From positions 162,304-226,303 of the forward strand of contig JAAFIM010000001.1 of assembly GCA_013297745.1 (NCBI GenBank): 64,000 nt of DNA, read 5' to 3'. Under the pieces are notes generated by a model. It searched no databases. It saw only the letters and a list, made by a program, of their open reading frames with translations, and was not told where the DNA came from. The position numbers and the translations under genes are program-made. Origin of the DNA: Chitinophagales bacterium (GTDB taxonomy: Bacteria > Bacteroidota > Bacteroidia > Chitinophagales > Saprospiraceae). Of this stretch, positions 52,211 to 61,700 are shown piece by piece (position 1 is the first letter of the stretch; every line of letters begins with the position of its first letter).

Positions 52211-52987
52211 CTAATCCAAAAAATCTATTTGTATGGTATCATCAACCGAAAGGTTGAGCAAAGAAGCGGCTTTATCCATATAAATAGCAATTTCCAAAAA
52301 ACCAGCCGCATTAAAAAGGCAAAGCACTTCGCCAGCAGCTACATCAGCGTAATTGGTAGATAGTTCGGTTATGGGTTCAAAGCGTTTGAAATACAACTCA
52401 AAAGCTCGCCCTTGCCCGACGCGCTCCCACAAATTTTTATCTACATTTAGGATTATATTATCGTAATTATCAATGTGTTGGACAGAACCGCGAATTTGAT
52501 TTTTATTAATAATTGGTTGTAAACTAATCCGTTGTAGATATTTTTTGGTTTGTGTTCCAATCTCTGTAAGCGGGCGATTTTGCAACAAAAAAGCTACTGC
52601 ACGCACTAAAATGGTCTTAACCTCTGTTATACTTGAGTTTTCTGGACTATGCAATTCGTACAAAAAATCGGGTTGGCTAGTGGCAAAAATAAGGGAAAAA
52701 ATACCATTGTCAGCACCAACAAAAAAGTGATTTTTGTACGAAGCCAATAAATAACGGCGTTCGGCAGCGTAAAAATTATTTACGCTTATCAGGTGTATAG
52801 AACCAGCAGGAAAACTTTTGTAAGCGTTGCGAATAATATAAGCGGCTTGGCGTATATCATAATTAGCGATTTCGTGGCTTATATCTACCAAATGAGCAGC
52901 CGCAAATTGAGACAAAATAGCCCCTTTAAGCATACCGACGTAGTAGTCTTTCCAGCCAAAATCTGTGGTCAATGTTACGATGTTCAT
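52211..52987 (-). CDS. SAM hydroxide adenosyltransferase (DUF62 family)
   Basis: Members of this family split S-adenosyl-methionine with water into adenosine and methionine; relatives are fluorinases and chlorinases. The 258-residue protein has the opening TLTTDFGWKDYYVGMLKG (Asp for adenosine), HLVDISHEIANYDIRQAAYII and FVGADNGIFSLIF near residue 93. Length is typical. It is a single gene with a -7 box in front. Confidence 0.93.
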   Translation of the reverse strand: MNIVTLTTDFGWKDYYVGMLKGAILSQFAAAHLVDISHEIANYDIRQAAYIIRNAYKSFPAGSIHLISVNNFYAAERRYLLASYKNHFFVGADNGIFSLIFATSQPDFLYELHSPENSSITEVKTILVRAVAFLLQNRPLTEIGTQTKKYLQRISLQPIINKNQIRGSVQHIDNYDNIILNVDKNLWERVGQGRAFELYFKRFEPITELSTNYADVAAGEVLCLFNAAGFLEIAIYMDKAASLLNLSVDDTIQIDFLD

Positions 52988-53010
52988 TGGGATAATTATA
53001 ATTCAAACCG

Positions 53011-53018
53011 CAAAAGTA
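53011..53018 (-). promoter_or_regulatory. -7 promoter box (TACTTTTG)
   Basis: A minus-strand TAnnTTTG box lies 23 bp before the ATG of the SAM hydroxide adenosyltransferase gene. Confidence 0.55.
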
Positions 53019-53087
53019 GTTTTATTTAATAGCCTTTTTATTTTTTTTTAATAAAAAAAATTTTATACCTCAAAAAAAACACACTGA

Positions 53088-54221
53088 ATGGCACAAAGTG
53101 AAATTAGCATAACCATTGATGGCGTTCAACCTATGGATTTTTATGGTTACAACGACCAACATCTGAATACCATACGCAAACATTTTGAAGACCTAACGAT
53201 TAGTTATCGCGGCACTACGATTAAAATTGTAGGCGATAAAAAACGCGGGCAAGAAGCTAAAGCTAAGTTGGAAACTATGCAAAAAATGTTGCAACAATTT
53301 GGTACTATAGATATTCGTTTGCTGCAAGATATGTTGGATGGCGCCAATCCGTTTGAAAGTCCTTTGCGGAAAGATAGCCAAAACGTAATTGTTTATGGTG
53401 TAAATGGCAAACCCATTACCGCCCGCACCCGCAATCAAAAAAAATTAGTAGACTCATCCGACCAAAACGATATTGTTTTCGCTTTGGGGCCTGCTGGTAC
53501 AGGCAAAACTTATACGGCTGTGGCTTTGGCTGTGCGCGCGCTCAAATTGGGTGCTGTGCGTAGAATTATCCTAACCCGCCCCGCTGTAGAAGCTGGTGAG
53601 AATTTGGGATTTTTGCCCGGCGACTTGAAAGAAAAAATTGACCCGTATTTGCGCCCCTTATACGACGCGTTGGATGATATGATTCCGCCTGACAAGGTTA
53701 ACCAATATATGTTGAGCCGTGTGATTGAAGTTGCGCCTTTGGCTTTTATGCGCGGGCGTACTTTGGATAATGCGTTTATCATCTTGGACGAAGCCCAAAA
53801 CTGTACAGAATCCCAACTCAAAATGTTCTTAACCCGTTTGGGACCTACAGCTAAATGTATCGTTACGGGCGATTTATCCCAAATAGATTTGCCGCACAAT
53901 CAACGCTCTGGCTTGATAAGAACCCTCAATATGCTTAGAAATATAGAAGGCATTGGTATCATCAACCTAGAAAGTGCCGACGTAGTGCGCCACCGATTGG
54001 TGCGCTTGATAGTGGAAGCCTTTGAAAAATCTGATATTGAAAAACGCGACCGATTGGCACAAAAAGAACAAGCCAACGAACTTCCTCCTCCTGCCGAAGT
54101 CGCTAAAATTGAAGTGGAAGCTACTCAAGAACCCGAAAAAGAAACGCCACAAGAAACAGATACAACAGCTGAAGCAAGTCCAAAAAAGACTAGGGCAAAA
54201 CGCGTTAAACGCGATAAATAA
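53088..54221 (+). CDS. phoH: PhoH-family ATPase
   Basis: The 377-residue protein has an N-terminal KH-like region (residues 1-about 70) and the PhoH P-loop FALGPAGTGKTYTAVALAV. It then has RIILTRPAVEAGENLGFLPGDLKEK, the Walker B region AFIILDEAQN, and ECIVTGDLSQIDLP-like TAKCIVTGDLSQ. PhoH proteins (YbeZ type) are predicted RNA-linked ATPases, often near ybeY. The last 70 residues are a Glu/Pro/Thr-rich tail ending in Lys/Arg. It is transcribed alone toward the inverted terminator pair. Confidence 0.93.
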   Translation: MAQSEISITIDGVQPMDFYGYNDQHLNTIRKHFEDLTISYRGTTIKIVGDKKRGQEAKAKLETMQKMLQQFGTIDIRLLQDMLDGANPFESPLRKDSQNVIVYGVNGKPITARTRNQKKLVDSSDQNDIVFALGPAGTGKTYTAVALAVRALKLGAVRRIILTRPAVEAGENLGFLPGDLKEKIDPYLRPLYDALDDMIPPDKVNQYMLSRVIEVAPLAFMRGRTLDNAFIILDEAQNCTESQLKMFLTRLGPTAKCIVTGDLSQIDLPHNQRSGLIRTLNMLRNIEGIGIINLESADVVRHRLVRLIVEAFEKSDIEKRDRLAQKEQANELPPPAEVAKIEVEATQEPEKETPQETDTTAEASPKKTRAKRVKRDK

Positions 54222-54257
54222 AAAAATCCTACCTCGTTATGGGGTAGGATTTTTTTT
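54219..54257. terminator. Terminator after phoH (inverted copy of 55427-55464)
   Basis: AAATCCTAC pairs with GTAGGATTT with A and T tracts outside. Including the loop it is nearly identical to the reverse complement of the terminator at 55427-55464, differing at two loop bases. Confidence 0.85.
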
Positions 54258-54292
54258 GTTGTGAATGCAAAGAGCACTTAGAGTAAATTTTT

Positions 54293-55303
54293 TTATTTCC
54301 AAGTTACTTCTCTTAGTTTGCTCGCAATCTCTTTTAACTCTTTTAAGTTTTCCATATTTAGATAATCCCTCAAGTCTTTGTATCTGTAACCTTGTATACC
54401 GCCGTGAGAAACTTTTCTAAAGTCTGTTTCATAAAACGCATTGGTTGGAAAGACATAGTATTTTAATAATCCTGTATGGGTTATACCAACTTCGGTTAAA
54501 CTAACCTTTAATCTATTGATTTGCTCTTCTGTATGGCCTTTGCTATGAATAGATAATTCTTTATTTACAGGGTCATATTCAGCTGTTATTATTGTTTCCA
54601 CTTCAGAAATGGTTCTCACTGATTTCCAGTTATATAAACCAAAATACTTAAAATCTTGGCTATGCCAATTCACAGGGCAATAGTATATTTTATGTTTTTT
54701 GTTCCAGTCGAATGAAAAGCCTGTTGGTACAAACAAAAGATTAAACTCCTCATTTGAGATTAATTTACTTTCATTACAATAATTTTTAAAATCTTCTACA
54801 AGTAATTTCAATTCCATATCGTGGGCATTTTCCTCATAAATACCCTCCAAGTTATCTATTAAATCACTAAATATTAGATTGTTAAATTGTATCTTTATAT
54901 TTGGATACAATTTTTTTAGTTCTTCATTTATAGCATAAACCTCATTTTTATTATATTTTTTAGAACTTAAATGCCATAACTGATTTTGGCTATTTTCATT
55001 AAATACTTCTGCATATTTAACTAATTTAGCTTGTGATTCTTTATGATTTAGTTTAGTTTCAATTACTATTTTTGAGGCTTTAACCTCAATTTGTCCATCA
55101 ATTATTCCGCTTCCCATAGGAACTTGTTGAGAAAATATTGGCTGAGGGTAATAAGGCTGTTGTTCATTGCCTTCATTTAATCTTTCTATAATTGATTTAT
55201 AGTAATTAACATTTAAATCATTAAGTCTAGATAACATCAGTAAGACATTATTTGTTACTGTATTTTCTTTTTGCGAGTATTTCTGAAATTGACTAATTCT
55301 CAT
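54293..55303 (-). CDS. Probable PD-(D/E)XK nuclease-like protein
   Basis: The 336-residue protein has no signal peptide. Around residues 65-85 it reads GSGIIDGQIEVKASKIVIETKL, that is Asp, a short spacer, then Glu-Thr-Lys, fitting the D...ExK core of the nuclease superfamily. It then has KLVKYAEVFNENSQN, consistent with the helix after the core. The region after residue 200 is unrecognised. It sits alone between phoH and secA, bounded on each side by copies of one terminator, and is more AT-rich than both neighbours. A restriction, defence or mobile origin is possible. Confidence 0.62.
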   Translation of the reverse strand: MRISQFQKYSQKENTVTNNVLLMLSRLNDLNVNYYKSIIERLNEGNEQQPYYPQPIFSQQVPMGSGIIDGQIEVKASKIVIETKLNHKESQAKLVKYAEVFNENSQNQLWHLSSKKYNKNEVYAINEELKKLYPNIKIQFNNLIFSDLIDNLEGIYEENAHDMELKLLVEDFKNYCNESKLISNEEFNLLFVPTGFSFDWNKKHKIYYCPVNWHSQDFKYFGLYNWKSVRTISEVETIITAEYDPVNKELSIHSKGHTEEQINRLKVSLTEVGITHTGLLKYYVFPTNAFYETDFRKVSHGGIQGYRYKDLRDYLNMENLKELKEIASKLREVTWK

Positions 55304-55426
55304 ATTATTATTTGTTTAGTAAAAATTATAGTGAATATTTAAAGTCAAGCCGCCACATTGCGCCTTTATCGCCACAAAAGTAAAACAAGTTTTTCAAACG
55401 GCCAAATTTTTCAAAAATAAAGTTAT

Positions 55427-55464
55427 AAAAAAAATCCTACTTCATAACGAGGTAGGATTTTTTT
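55427..55464. terminator. Terminator after secA (inverted copy of 54219-54257)
   Basis: AATCCTAC pairs with GTAGGATT around a loop, with A and T tracts outside. It lies 20 bp after the secA stop codon on the minus strand. Confidence 0.85.
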
Positions 55465-55483
55465 ATTCAAATTTTAATTTCAA

Positions 55484-58400
55484 CTATTGACCGTGGCAGT
55501 TTTTGAACTTTTTGCCGCTACCGCAAGGGCAAGGGTCGTTTCTATTCACTTGTTGTTGCTTAACTAAAGGCTGGTTTTTGAGTGCGGCTTGACGTTGCGC
55601 TTCTTGGGCTTGGCGTTGGGCTTCGCGCTGTTGTTCAGCCAATTGGCGTTGCTGTTCTTGAGCTTGGCGTTGCGCTTCTTGTTGCTGTTGGAGGAGCAAT
55701 TGTTCTTGTTCTGAAATTTCTTCCTCTTCGTCTTCAAACTCTACCTCTTGTTGAGGATTGGCTTGAGGTATTCCACCCAAAAATAGGAAAGAAACGATTT
55801 CTTTATTCAATTTGGACATCAAAGCCGCGAATAATTTGTACGCTTCTTCTTTGTAGATTACCAACGGGTCTTTTTGGGCAAAAGAAGCACTGGAAACCTG
55901 TTCGCGCAACTCTTCCATATCGCGCAAGTGTTCTTTCCAAGCATTATCCAACAAAGCTAAAGTTATAGAACGTTGGATTTCAGTTATCAACGATTTTCCG
56001 TTGGTTTCGGCTGCTTGCACCAAATCTGCGCCCACTTGTAGCCCGCGTTGTCCGTCTGTGAAAGGAATTGCAATTCTTACAAAGCGATTGTCGGGTTGAT
56101 TAATCAAATTGATGATAACAGGCAAAATGGTTTCGGCTATGTTGTTGAATTTGCGAGTGTATAATTCTATAGCTTGGGCATAAAGCGCGCGGGTAAGTGT
56201 GTTGGCATCTTTGGCAGAAACATCGGCAGGGCGAATTTGGGGTTCAAAACCAAAAAAACGCATACAATCTACTTCAAAACTAGCAAAATTTTGAGAGCGT
56301 TTGAGATTAGTAGCCAATTCTTGCGAAAGTGCGAAAATCATGTCGTCCAAATCTATGGCCAAACGGTCGCCTTTGAGGGCGTTATTGCGGCGTTTGTAAA
56401 TGGCTTCGCGCTGTGTTTTCATCACGTTGTCGTAATCCAACAAGCGTTTGCGCACGCCAAAGTTATTCTCTTCTACTTTTTTCTGCGCGCGTTCTATGGA
56501 TTTGGTTATCATCCCGTGTTGCAAAACATCGCCCTCTTTGTGCCCCAATTTATCCATTAGTCCAGCTATTCTATCAGAACCGAATAGGCGCATCAATTTA
56601 TCTTCCAAAGACACATAAAATTGAGACGAACCCACATCACCCTGACGACCTGCACGACCACGCAACTGTCTATCTACGCGGCGGCTATCGTGGCGTTCTG
56701 TACCAATAATGGCCAAACCGCCAGCTTTGCGCACGTCTGAAGTAATTTTAATGTCTGTACCGCGCCCAGCCATATTGGTAGCTATGGTTACCTGTCCTGT
56801 TTGTCCCGCTTGAGCTACAATTTCGGCTTCGCTCGCGTGTTGTTTGGCGTTCAAAACATTGTGTTGAATACCGCGCATTTGCAATAAACGGCTCAAAGTT
56901 TCGGAGTTTTGTACCGAAGTAGTACCCACCAAAACAGGGCGACCAGCTTTTACCAAGTTTTCAACCTCAGCTATAACCGCGTTGTATTTTTCGCGGTCGG
57001 TTTTATAAACCAAATCGTTTTCGTCCTTGCGGGAAATGGGTCTATTGGTAGGGGTAACCACCACATCCAATTTATAAATATCCCATAACTCTTGAGCTTC
57101 TGTTTCGGCTGTACCCGTCATACCACAGAGTTTGTGATACATCAAAAAGAAATTTTGTAGGGTAACTGTAGCGTAAGTTTCTGAAGGTTTTTCGATATGA
57201 ACGCCCTCTTTGGCTTCTATGGCTTGGTGCAAACCGTCTGAATAACGGCGACCTTCCAAAATACGACCTGTTTGCTCATCTACGATTTTTACTTTGCCTT
57301 CCAACACCACATATTCTTCCTCTCTATCAAAAAGACTGTAGGCTTTTAGCAATTGTTGCAAAGCGTGGATGCGCTCGCTTTTCATAGAATAGCGTTGAAC
57401 GGCTTGGTCTTTGAGTTGGGCGCGTTTTTGTGCGGGCAAATCGCTGTTGTCAATATCAGCCAAAACTGCACCGATATTTTCCATTACGAATAAATTAGCA
57501 TCGTTGTTGCCACGACCCAAAAATTCAGCACCTTTATCGGTTAATTCTACACTACGATTTTTTTCTTCTATCACAAACAACAAAGGCGCATCAGCTATAC
57601 GCATATTTTTGCCCTGTTCGGAAAGGTATTGATTTTCTGTGTTGGTCAGAACAGTTTTGATACCCGTTTCTGAAAGGTATTTTTTCAAAGCGCGATTTTT
57701 GGGCAAAGCGCGATAAGCGCGGAACAAAGCCAGACCACCGCCGCCTTCTGTGTGTTTGGTATCACCAGCAGCAATTTTCTTTTTGGCTTCTTGCAAGTAC
57801 CCAGCGAAAATTTGTTTTTGCGCTTCTATCAACGCCTCAACAGGGCGTTTTAAGACTTGGTATAATTCAGTTTGGTTATCGTTGCGAGAAGGTCCAGATA
57901 TAATCAAAGGCGTACGCGCATCGTCAATCAATACGGAGTCAGCCTCATCCACCATAGCGTAGTGGTATTTGCGTTGTACGATTTCTTCAGCAGAATTAAC
58001 CATATTGTCGCGCAAATAGTCAAAACCAAATTCGTTATTTGTACCATAAGTTACATCGGCTTGGTAAGCACGGCGACGCTCTGGGCTTTGGGGTTGATAT
58101 TTATCTATACAATCCACATTCATAAACAAGAAACTGAATAATGGAGTCATCCATTCAGAGTCGCGTTGTGAAAGGTAGTTATTAACGGTGATAATATGCA
58201 CACCTTCACCAGCCAAAGCGTTGAGATAAGCGGGCAAAGTTGCCACTAAGGTTTTACCCTCGCCTGTAGCCATTTCTGCCACTTTGCCTTGATGCAAAAC
58301 GACACCACCCATCAATTGCACATCGTAATGCACCATATCCCAAGTGATTGTACTACCTGCAGCCGTCCAAGATTTATGCCAATGGATTTGGTCATTTTCT

Positions 58401-58846
58401 ATATGGAAAAAAGCATTTGCGCCCACGCGCTCCAAAGTTTGTTGGTCAAATTCGGTAATAGAACTTGTTACTTCAGTTTGAGAAAAACGGCGCGCTGTCT
58501 CTTTGACTACTGCAAAAGCTTGAGGCAATAATTCGTTCAAAACGACTTCTATTTCTTTGTCGCGGTCTTTGAGCAACTTATCCACTGTTTCATAATAACC
58601 TTGTTTGGCATCTACGTTATCGGTGGCTGTTGCTTGTTGGCGCAATTCGGCTACTTTGTCATCAATAGGTTTGAGATATTCGCTAATGCGTCCGCGAAAT
58701 TGGAAAGTTTTTTGTCGGAGTTGGTCGTTGGAAAGATTTTGCAACTTGGCAAATTCTTCGTTTATTTTGATGACAATCGGGCGCAAAGCCTTTATGTCTC
58801 GGTCTTGTTTGCTACCACCAAAAAGCCGTTTGAGAAAACCAAACAT
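55484..58846 (-). CDS. secA: Preprotein translocase ATPase SecA
   Basis: SecA drives unfolded proteins through SecYEG. The 1120-residue protein is typical of the long Bacteroidota form. It has GGVVLHQGKVAEMATGEGKTL (Walker A in GEGKT), VDEADSVLIDDARTPLIISGP (Walker B), GMTGTAETEA and NMAGRGTDIKI. It also has RQLRGRAGRQGD, a Gln/Arg/Glu-rich linker (about 1050-1095) and a C-terminal zinc motif CPCGSGKKFKNCHG. A -7 box lies upstream. It is a single gene. Confidence 0.98.
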   Translation of the reverse strand: MFGFLKRLFGGSKQDRDIKALRPIVIKINEEFAKLQNLSNDQLRQKTFQFRGRISEYLKPIDDKVAELRQQATATDNVDAKQGYYETVDKLLKDRDKEIEVVLNELLPQAFAVVKETARRFSQTEVTSSITEFDQQTLERVGANAFFHIENDQIHWHKSWTAAGSTITWDMVHYDVQLMGGVVLHQGKVAEMATGEGKTLVATLPAYLNALAGEGVHIITVNNYLSQRDSEWMTPLFSFLFMNVDCIDKYQPQSPERRRAYQADVTYGTNNEFGFDYLRDNMVNSAEEIVQRKYHYAMVDEADSVLIDDARTPLIISGPSRNDNQTELYQVLKRPVEALIEAQKQIFAGYLQEAKKKIAAGDTKHTEGGGGLALFRAYRALPKNRALKKYLSETGIKTVLTNTENQYLSEQGKNMRIADAPLLFVIEEKNRSVELTDKGAEFLGRGNNDANLFVMENIGAVLADIDNSDLPAQKRAQLKDQAVQRYSMKSERIHALQQLLKAYSLFDREEEYVVLEGKVKIVDEQTGRILEGRRYSDGLHQAIEAKEGVHIEKPSETYATVTLQNFFLMYHKLCGMTGTAETEAQELWDIYKLDVVVTPTNRPISRKDENDLVYKTDREKYNAVIAEVENLVKAGRPVLVGTTSVQNSETLSRLLQMRGIQHNVLNAKQHASEAEIVAQAGQTGQVTIATNMAGRGTDIKITSDVRKAGGLAIIGTERHDSRRVDRQLRGRAGRQGDVGSSQFYVSLEDKLMRLFGSDRIAGLMDKLGHKEGDVLQHGMITKSIERAQKKVEENNFGVRKRLLDYDNVMKTQREAIYKRRNNALKGDRLAIDLDDMIFALSQELATNLKRSQNFASFEVDCMRFFGFEPQIRPADVSAKDANTLTRALYAQAIELYTRKFNNIAETILPVIINLINQPDNRFVRIAIPFTDGQRGLQVGADLVQAAETNGKSLITEIQRSITLALLDNAWKEHLRDMEELREQVSSASFAQKDPLVIYKEEAYKLFAALMSKLNKEIVSFLFLGGIPQANPQQEVEFEDEEEEISEQEQLLLQQQQEAQRQAQEQQRQLAEQQREAQRQAQEAQRQAALKNQPLVKQQQVNRNDPCPCGSGKKFKNCHGQ

Positions 58847-58884
58847 ATAAATTTTGTTGTTTTAAGAAAAGTAAAAAAATCGCG

Positions 58885-58892
58885 CAAAGATA
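58885..58892 (-). promoter_or_regulatory. -7 promoter box (TATCTTTG) for secA
   Basis: A minus-strand TAnnTTTG box lies 38 bp before the secA ATG. No clear -33 element was seen. Confidence 0.6.
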
Positions 58893-58986
58893 CGCTTTTA
58901 TTTTAAAATCATATTTTGTACCACAATAAAAAAAACTGCCAAATCGTCTTTTTTTTGCCAAAAAATGCCATTTTGTCAAAAAAAAA

Positions 58987-59301
58987 TTAGAAATCGCCAA
59001 ATTTAACGTTGATAATTTCCCCCGACTTGGGGATTAGCAAAAACAAACTATCTTCGTGTGTGTAAAAAAAATAAGGTTTTTCGGGCTGAACAAAAAAATT
59101 GGTATCTTGAAAAATGAAGACGCTGTCATTCAACACCAAAAAATAACCAGTCTCTTTTTGGATTTCAATTTTAAGAAAACTTAGCGTCGTATCCATAAAA
59201 CCTTGTGTTTGGGTCTCTATATTGATTGGTAATGGGCTAAAAATAGCACAGCGCGGCAATAAAACGAGCGTTAAAAAACCAAGTAATAAAATTTTATTCA
59301 T
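58987..59301 (-). CDS. Small lipoprotein-like protein, unknown
   Basis: The 104-residue product begins MNKILLLGFLTLVLLPRC, with a possible lipobox LPRC (Arg at -1 is unusual). The remainder is beta-rich and acidic (LNDSVFIFQDTNFFVQPEK). I do not recognise it. It is divergent from the HAD gene at 59385 and upstream of secA on the same strand, but separated by the secA promoter. Confidence 0.55.
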   Translation of the reverse strand: MNKILLLGFLTLVLLPRCAIFSPLPINIETQTQGFMDTTLSFLKIEIQKETGYFLVLNDSVFIFQDTNFFVQPEKPYFFYTHEDSLFLLIPKSGEIINVKFGDF

Positions 59302-59384
59302 CGGAATATGTTAATTTTATAAGAATACAATTATTTTTGTGGTTGGGATTGATTGATTATTTTACCAAACAAAAACTCTATAAA

Positions 59385-59861
59385 ATGATAATACTTTTGG
59401 ATATAGACGGGGTTTTGGAAACGACCCCGCATTGGCGGCGACCAGAAATTCACCCAGATGGATTTATGAAATTGGATGAAAAAGCACTTGCAAATTTGTC
59501 AATACTGCATCAAAAAACAAACGCGGCAGTAGTTTTAACCTCAACACACAGAATACGTTACAACGAAAATCAGTGGAAAGAAATTTTTAAAATAAGAGGA
59601 TTAAATTTTGAAGTGTTATCAAAACTAAATGATAAAACCGAAATAAGCCAACTGCTCAGTAGAGGCACAGAAATTAAAGAGTGGGTTGAAACGAAAGGCA
59701 AAAATTTAAACTATGTAATTATAGATGACGATACTTCTATCAATGCCTTGCCAAACGATATAAAACAAAGATGGGTGCAAACAAAACCGCTTATAGGTTT
59801 TAGCGAGGAAAATTTAGAAAAAGCCTTAGAAATTTTGACCATTAATGCTAAAAATCTATAA
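59385..59861 (+). CDS. HAD-like protein of the RNA-repair-associated type
   Basis: ATG 59385 gives 158 residues; a longer frame from GTG 59337 is rejected. Motif I is LLDIDGVLE (catalytic Asp pair), motif II VVLTSTHR, and the motif IV region is YVIIDDDTSI, so the phosphatase core is complete. The pattern resembles HAD domains named for Swiss-army-knife RNA-repair proteins (HAD_SAK_2), which occur fused or alone. The substrate is unknown. The small membrane-protein gene at 59881-60399 is convergent. Confidence 0.72.
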   Translation: MIILLDIDGVLETTPHWRRPEIHPDGFMKLDEKALANLSILHQKTNAAVVLTSTHRIRYNENQWKEIFKIRGLNFEVLSKLNDKTEISQLLSRGTEIKEWVETKGKNLNYVIIDDDTSINALPNDIKQRWVQTKPLIGFSEENLEKALEILTINAKNL

Positions 59862-59880
59862 CATATAGCTAAAAAACGCC

Positions 59881-60399
59881 CTACAAATCGTCCAAAAGGC
59901 TATGGTCTTTGTCAGGGTTTCTTATCTTTCGCGCTTCTATCTCTGCGTAAGCCGCCAACACCCAAGCCACGAAAAAAGGAAATAACCTACACCAAAAACC
60001 CAAAAAATGACTGTGTGCTGTGTAAATTAAATCCAATAAAAATTCAATTTTATGAACTAAATCTACATTTTCGCGCAATTGTTCGGGTATATTATCCCAT
60101 AATAAAATCAGCATATAAAATTCAGCAAAAGCCATTAAAATACCATATCGGAAAATTGGATTTTTCAAAAACTTGCGCGAAAGCCCCAATAATAAAAAAC
60201 ATAAACTATAACCAATCACAAATTTTAGCAAATAAATCACCCACAAAGCACCTAAACGAAACTTGAATACGGCTATTATAAAAATGGGAATTTCTGCAAA
60301 GAATAAAAGGCTTAAAATCCGCGTATTGTAGAAATTGCCCGCCTCATCTACTCCCGATAACAACCAGCGATAAAATGGCGCGAAAAGCGTTTTTTGCAT
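59881..60399 (-). CDS. Membrane protein of unknown function
   Basis: The start at ATG 60399 (MQKTLFAPFYRWLLSGVDE) gives 172 residues. A longer frame to 60492 would run back over the plus-strand promoter of the next gene. Four hydrophobic helices are visible (ILSLLFFAEIPIFIIAVF, WVIYLLKFVIGYSLCFLLLGL, YGILMAFAEFYMLILLW, LFPFFVAWVLAAY). The C-terminus is charged (EIEARKIRNPDKDHSLLDDL). I do not recognise the family. Confidence 0.65.
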   Translation of the reverse strand: MQKTLFAPFYRWLLSGVDEAGNFYNTRILSLLFFAEIPIFIIAVFKFRLGALWVIYLLKFVIGYSLCFLLLGLSRKFLKNPIFRYGILMAFAEFYMLILLWDNIPEQLRENVDLVHKIEFLLDLIYTAHSHFLGFWCRLFPFFVAWVLAAYAEIEARKIRNPDKDHSLLDDL

Positions 60400-60444
60400 T
60401 TTTTGTATATTTTTTAAAAATAATTGTACTTTTTTAGTTAAAGT

Positions 60445-60475
60445 TTTGGTAGATAAAAAAATGTAATTATCTTTG
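60445..60475 (+). promoter_or_regulatory. Promoter of the PDDEXK-type gene
   Basis: TTTTG (-33, ending 60448) and TATCTTTG (-7, 60468-60475) are 19 bp apart. The TTG start codon at 60540 lies 64 bp downstream of the -7 box. Confidence 0.68.
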
Positions 60476-60539
60476 TGGTGATAAAGGCGCAAAGCCTTAT
60501 TTACTAATTACTCACCCCACTACATAAAAAATATATACC

Positions 60540-61625
60540 TTGATACAGAAGTATTCAAATTTACTAATTGCTTTTAAATCAATTCCGCAACACCAAAGAA
60601 AAAGAACATTTATGGAAATTGCTGGGTTTCCGCATTATGAAAATGTATGTAGCAACATCCTTGCGTTCTATTTGAACCCAACTAATGAACACGGGATGCA
60701 AGATTTAGTACTCAATTCGTTAGTCAAGTTGGCAGACAAGGAGTTTAATTTTTACCCAGATGAAACAATTAGAATAACAAGAGAACTACAAACACAAAAT
60801 AAGAATAGACTTGATTTGCTTATTGAAACAGATAATTTTGTAATTGGGATTGAAAATAAAATATTTCATCTTCTTCATAACGACTTAACAGATTATAATA
60901 ATACAATTAAAGCACACTGTTTAAATGCAAAAAAGCCAATTTGCATTGTTTTATCATTAAACAAATTAACTTCAAAAGACGATTTAATTAAAATCAAAGA
61001 CAATAATTTTATTAATATCTCGTATGAACAAATGTTCAGAGAAATAAAAATCGGAATAGGCACCCATTTAAGTGGGGATAACCTAAACTATGTAAATCAT
61101 TTAACCGACTTCATCAAATCAATAGAAAATTTGACACAAAAAAATATGGAAAACACATCTTTATGGGCTTTTTTCAAAGATAATAACGAGCACATTCAGG
61201 AACTAATAAATAACTTCAATCAATACAAAGATTCATTTAACCAAAAAATCATTCAGTTGAATACTTTTTTACCAAAAACTGATTTTGCGCCTTCAGTTGA
61301 CAAGCAATGGATTTATGAAAAATTTTGCTTAGTTCACGATTACACCATAGCAAAAAAATATAGAATTGCGATTGATACTTTTGCTAAAATAAGTGGTTGG
61401 GAAATTCAACTATTTGCAAGGGATAGCCAATCTTCTAAATTTTTATTTGATGTAATGCTCAAAGACGGCGATTTGCTTCCAAAACCATTTGAATATTACG
61501 AACGAAACGAGAGGCTGATATATCAAAAATTTAGTTCTGATACAGAAGTTTCTGAAATTGCAAAATCTTTGGCTGAATTATTAAACATAATCGAAAAATA
61601 TAAAGATAAAATTGACGAAAAATAA
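60540..61625 (+). CDS. PD-(D/E)XK nuclease superfamily protein
   Basis: The best start is TTG 60540, since the conserved N-terminal stretch (SNLLIAFKSIPQHQRKRTFMEI) precedes the first internal ATG at 60612. The 361-residue protein has YENVCSNILAFYLNPTNEHGMQD, then NRLDLLIETDNFVIGIENKIFHLLHNDL. Asp and Glu-Asn-Lys form the nuclease core, in the manner of PDDEXK_4-type proteins. Members occur in defence and restriction contexts but many are uncharacterised. It is more AT-rich than hemC and forms a single-gene unit with its own promoter and a hairpin after the stop. Confidence 0.82.
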   Translation: MIQKYSNLLIAFKSIPQHQRKRTFMEIAGFPHYENVCSNILAFYLNPTNEHGMQDLVLNSLVKLADKEFNFYPDETIRITRELQTQNKNRLDLLIETDNFVIGIENKIFHLLHNDLTDYNNTIKAHCLNAKKPICIVLSLNKLTSKDDLIKIKDNNFINISYEQMFREIKIGIGTHLSGDNLNYVNHLTDFIKSIENLTQKNMENTSLWAFFKDNNEHIQELINNFNQYKDSFNQKIIQLNTFLPKTDFAPSVDKQWIYEKFCLVHDYTIAKKYRIAIDTFAKISGWEIQLFARDSQSSKFLFDVMLKDGDLLPKPFEYYERNERLIYQKFSSDTEVSEIAKSLAELLNIIEKYKDKIDEK

Positions 61626-61638
61626 TGCTCCACATCCC

Positions 61639-61669
61639 CGCCCCTTGCTCTCGCTTGGGGCTTTTTTTT
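61639..61669 (+). terminator. Terminator after the PDDEXK-type gene
   Basis: GCCCC pairs with GGGGC across an 11-base loop, and a run of Ts follows, starting 14 bp after the stop codon. Confidence 0.75.
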
Positions 61670-61700
61670 ATTTTTTGATACAAAATTTTAAAAAAAGCAA

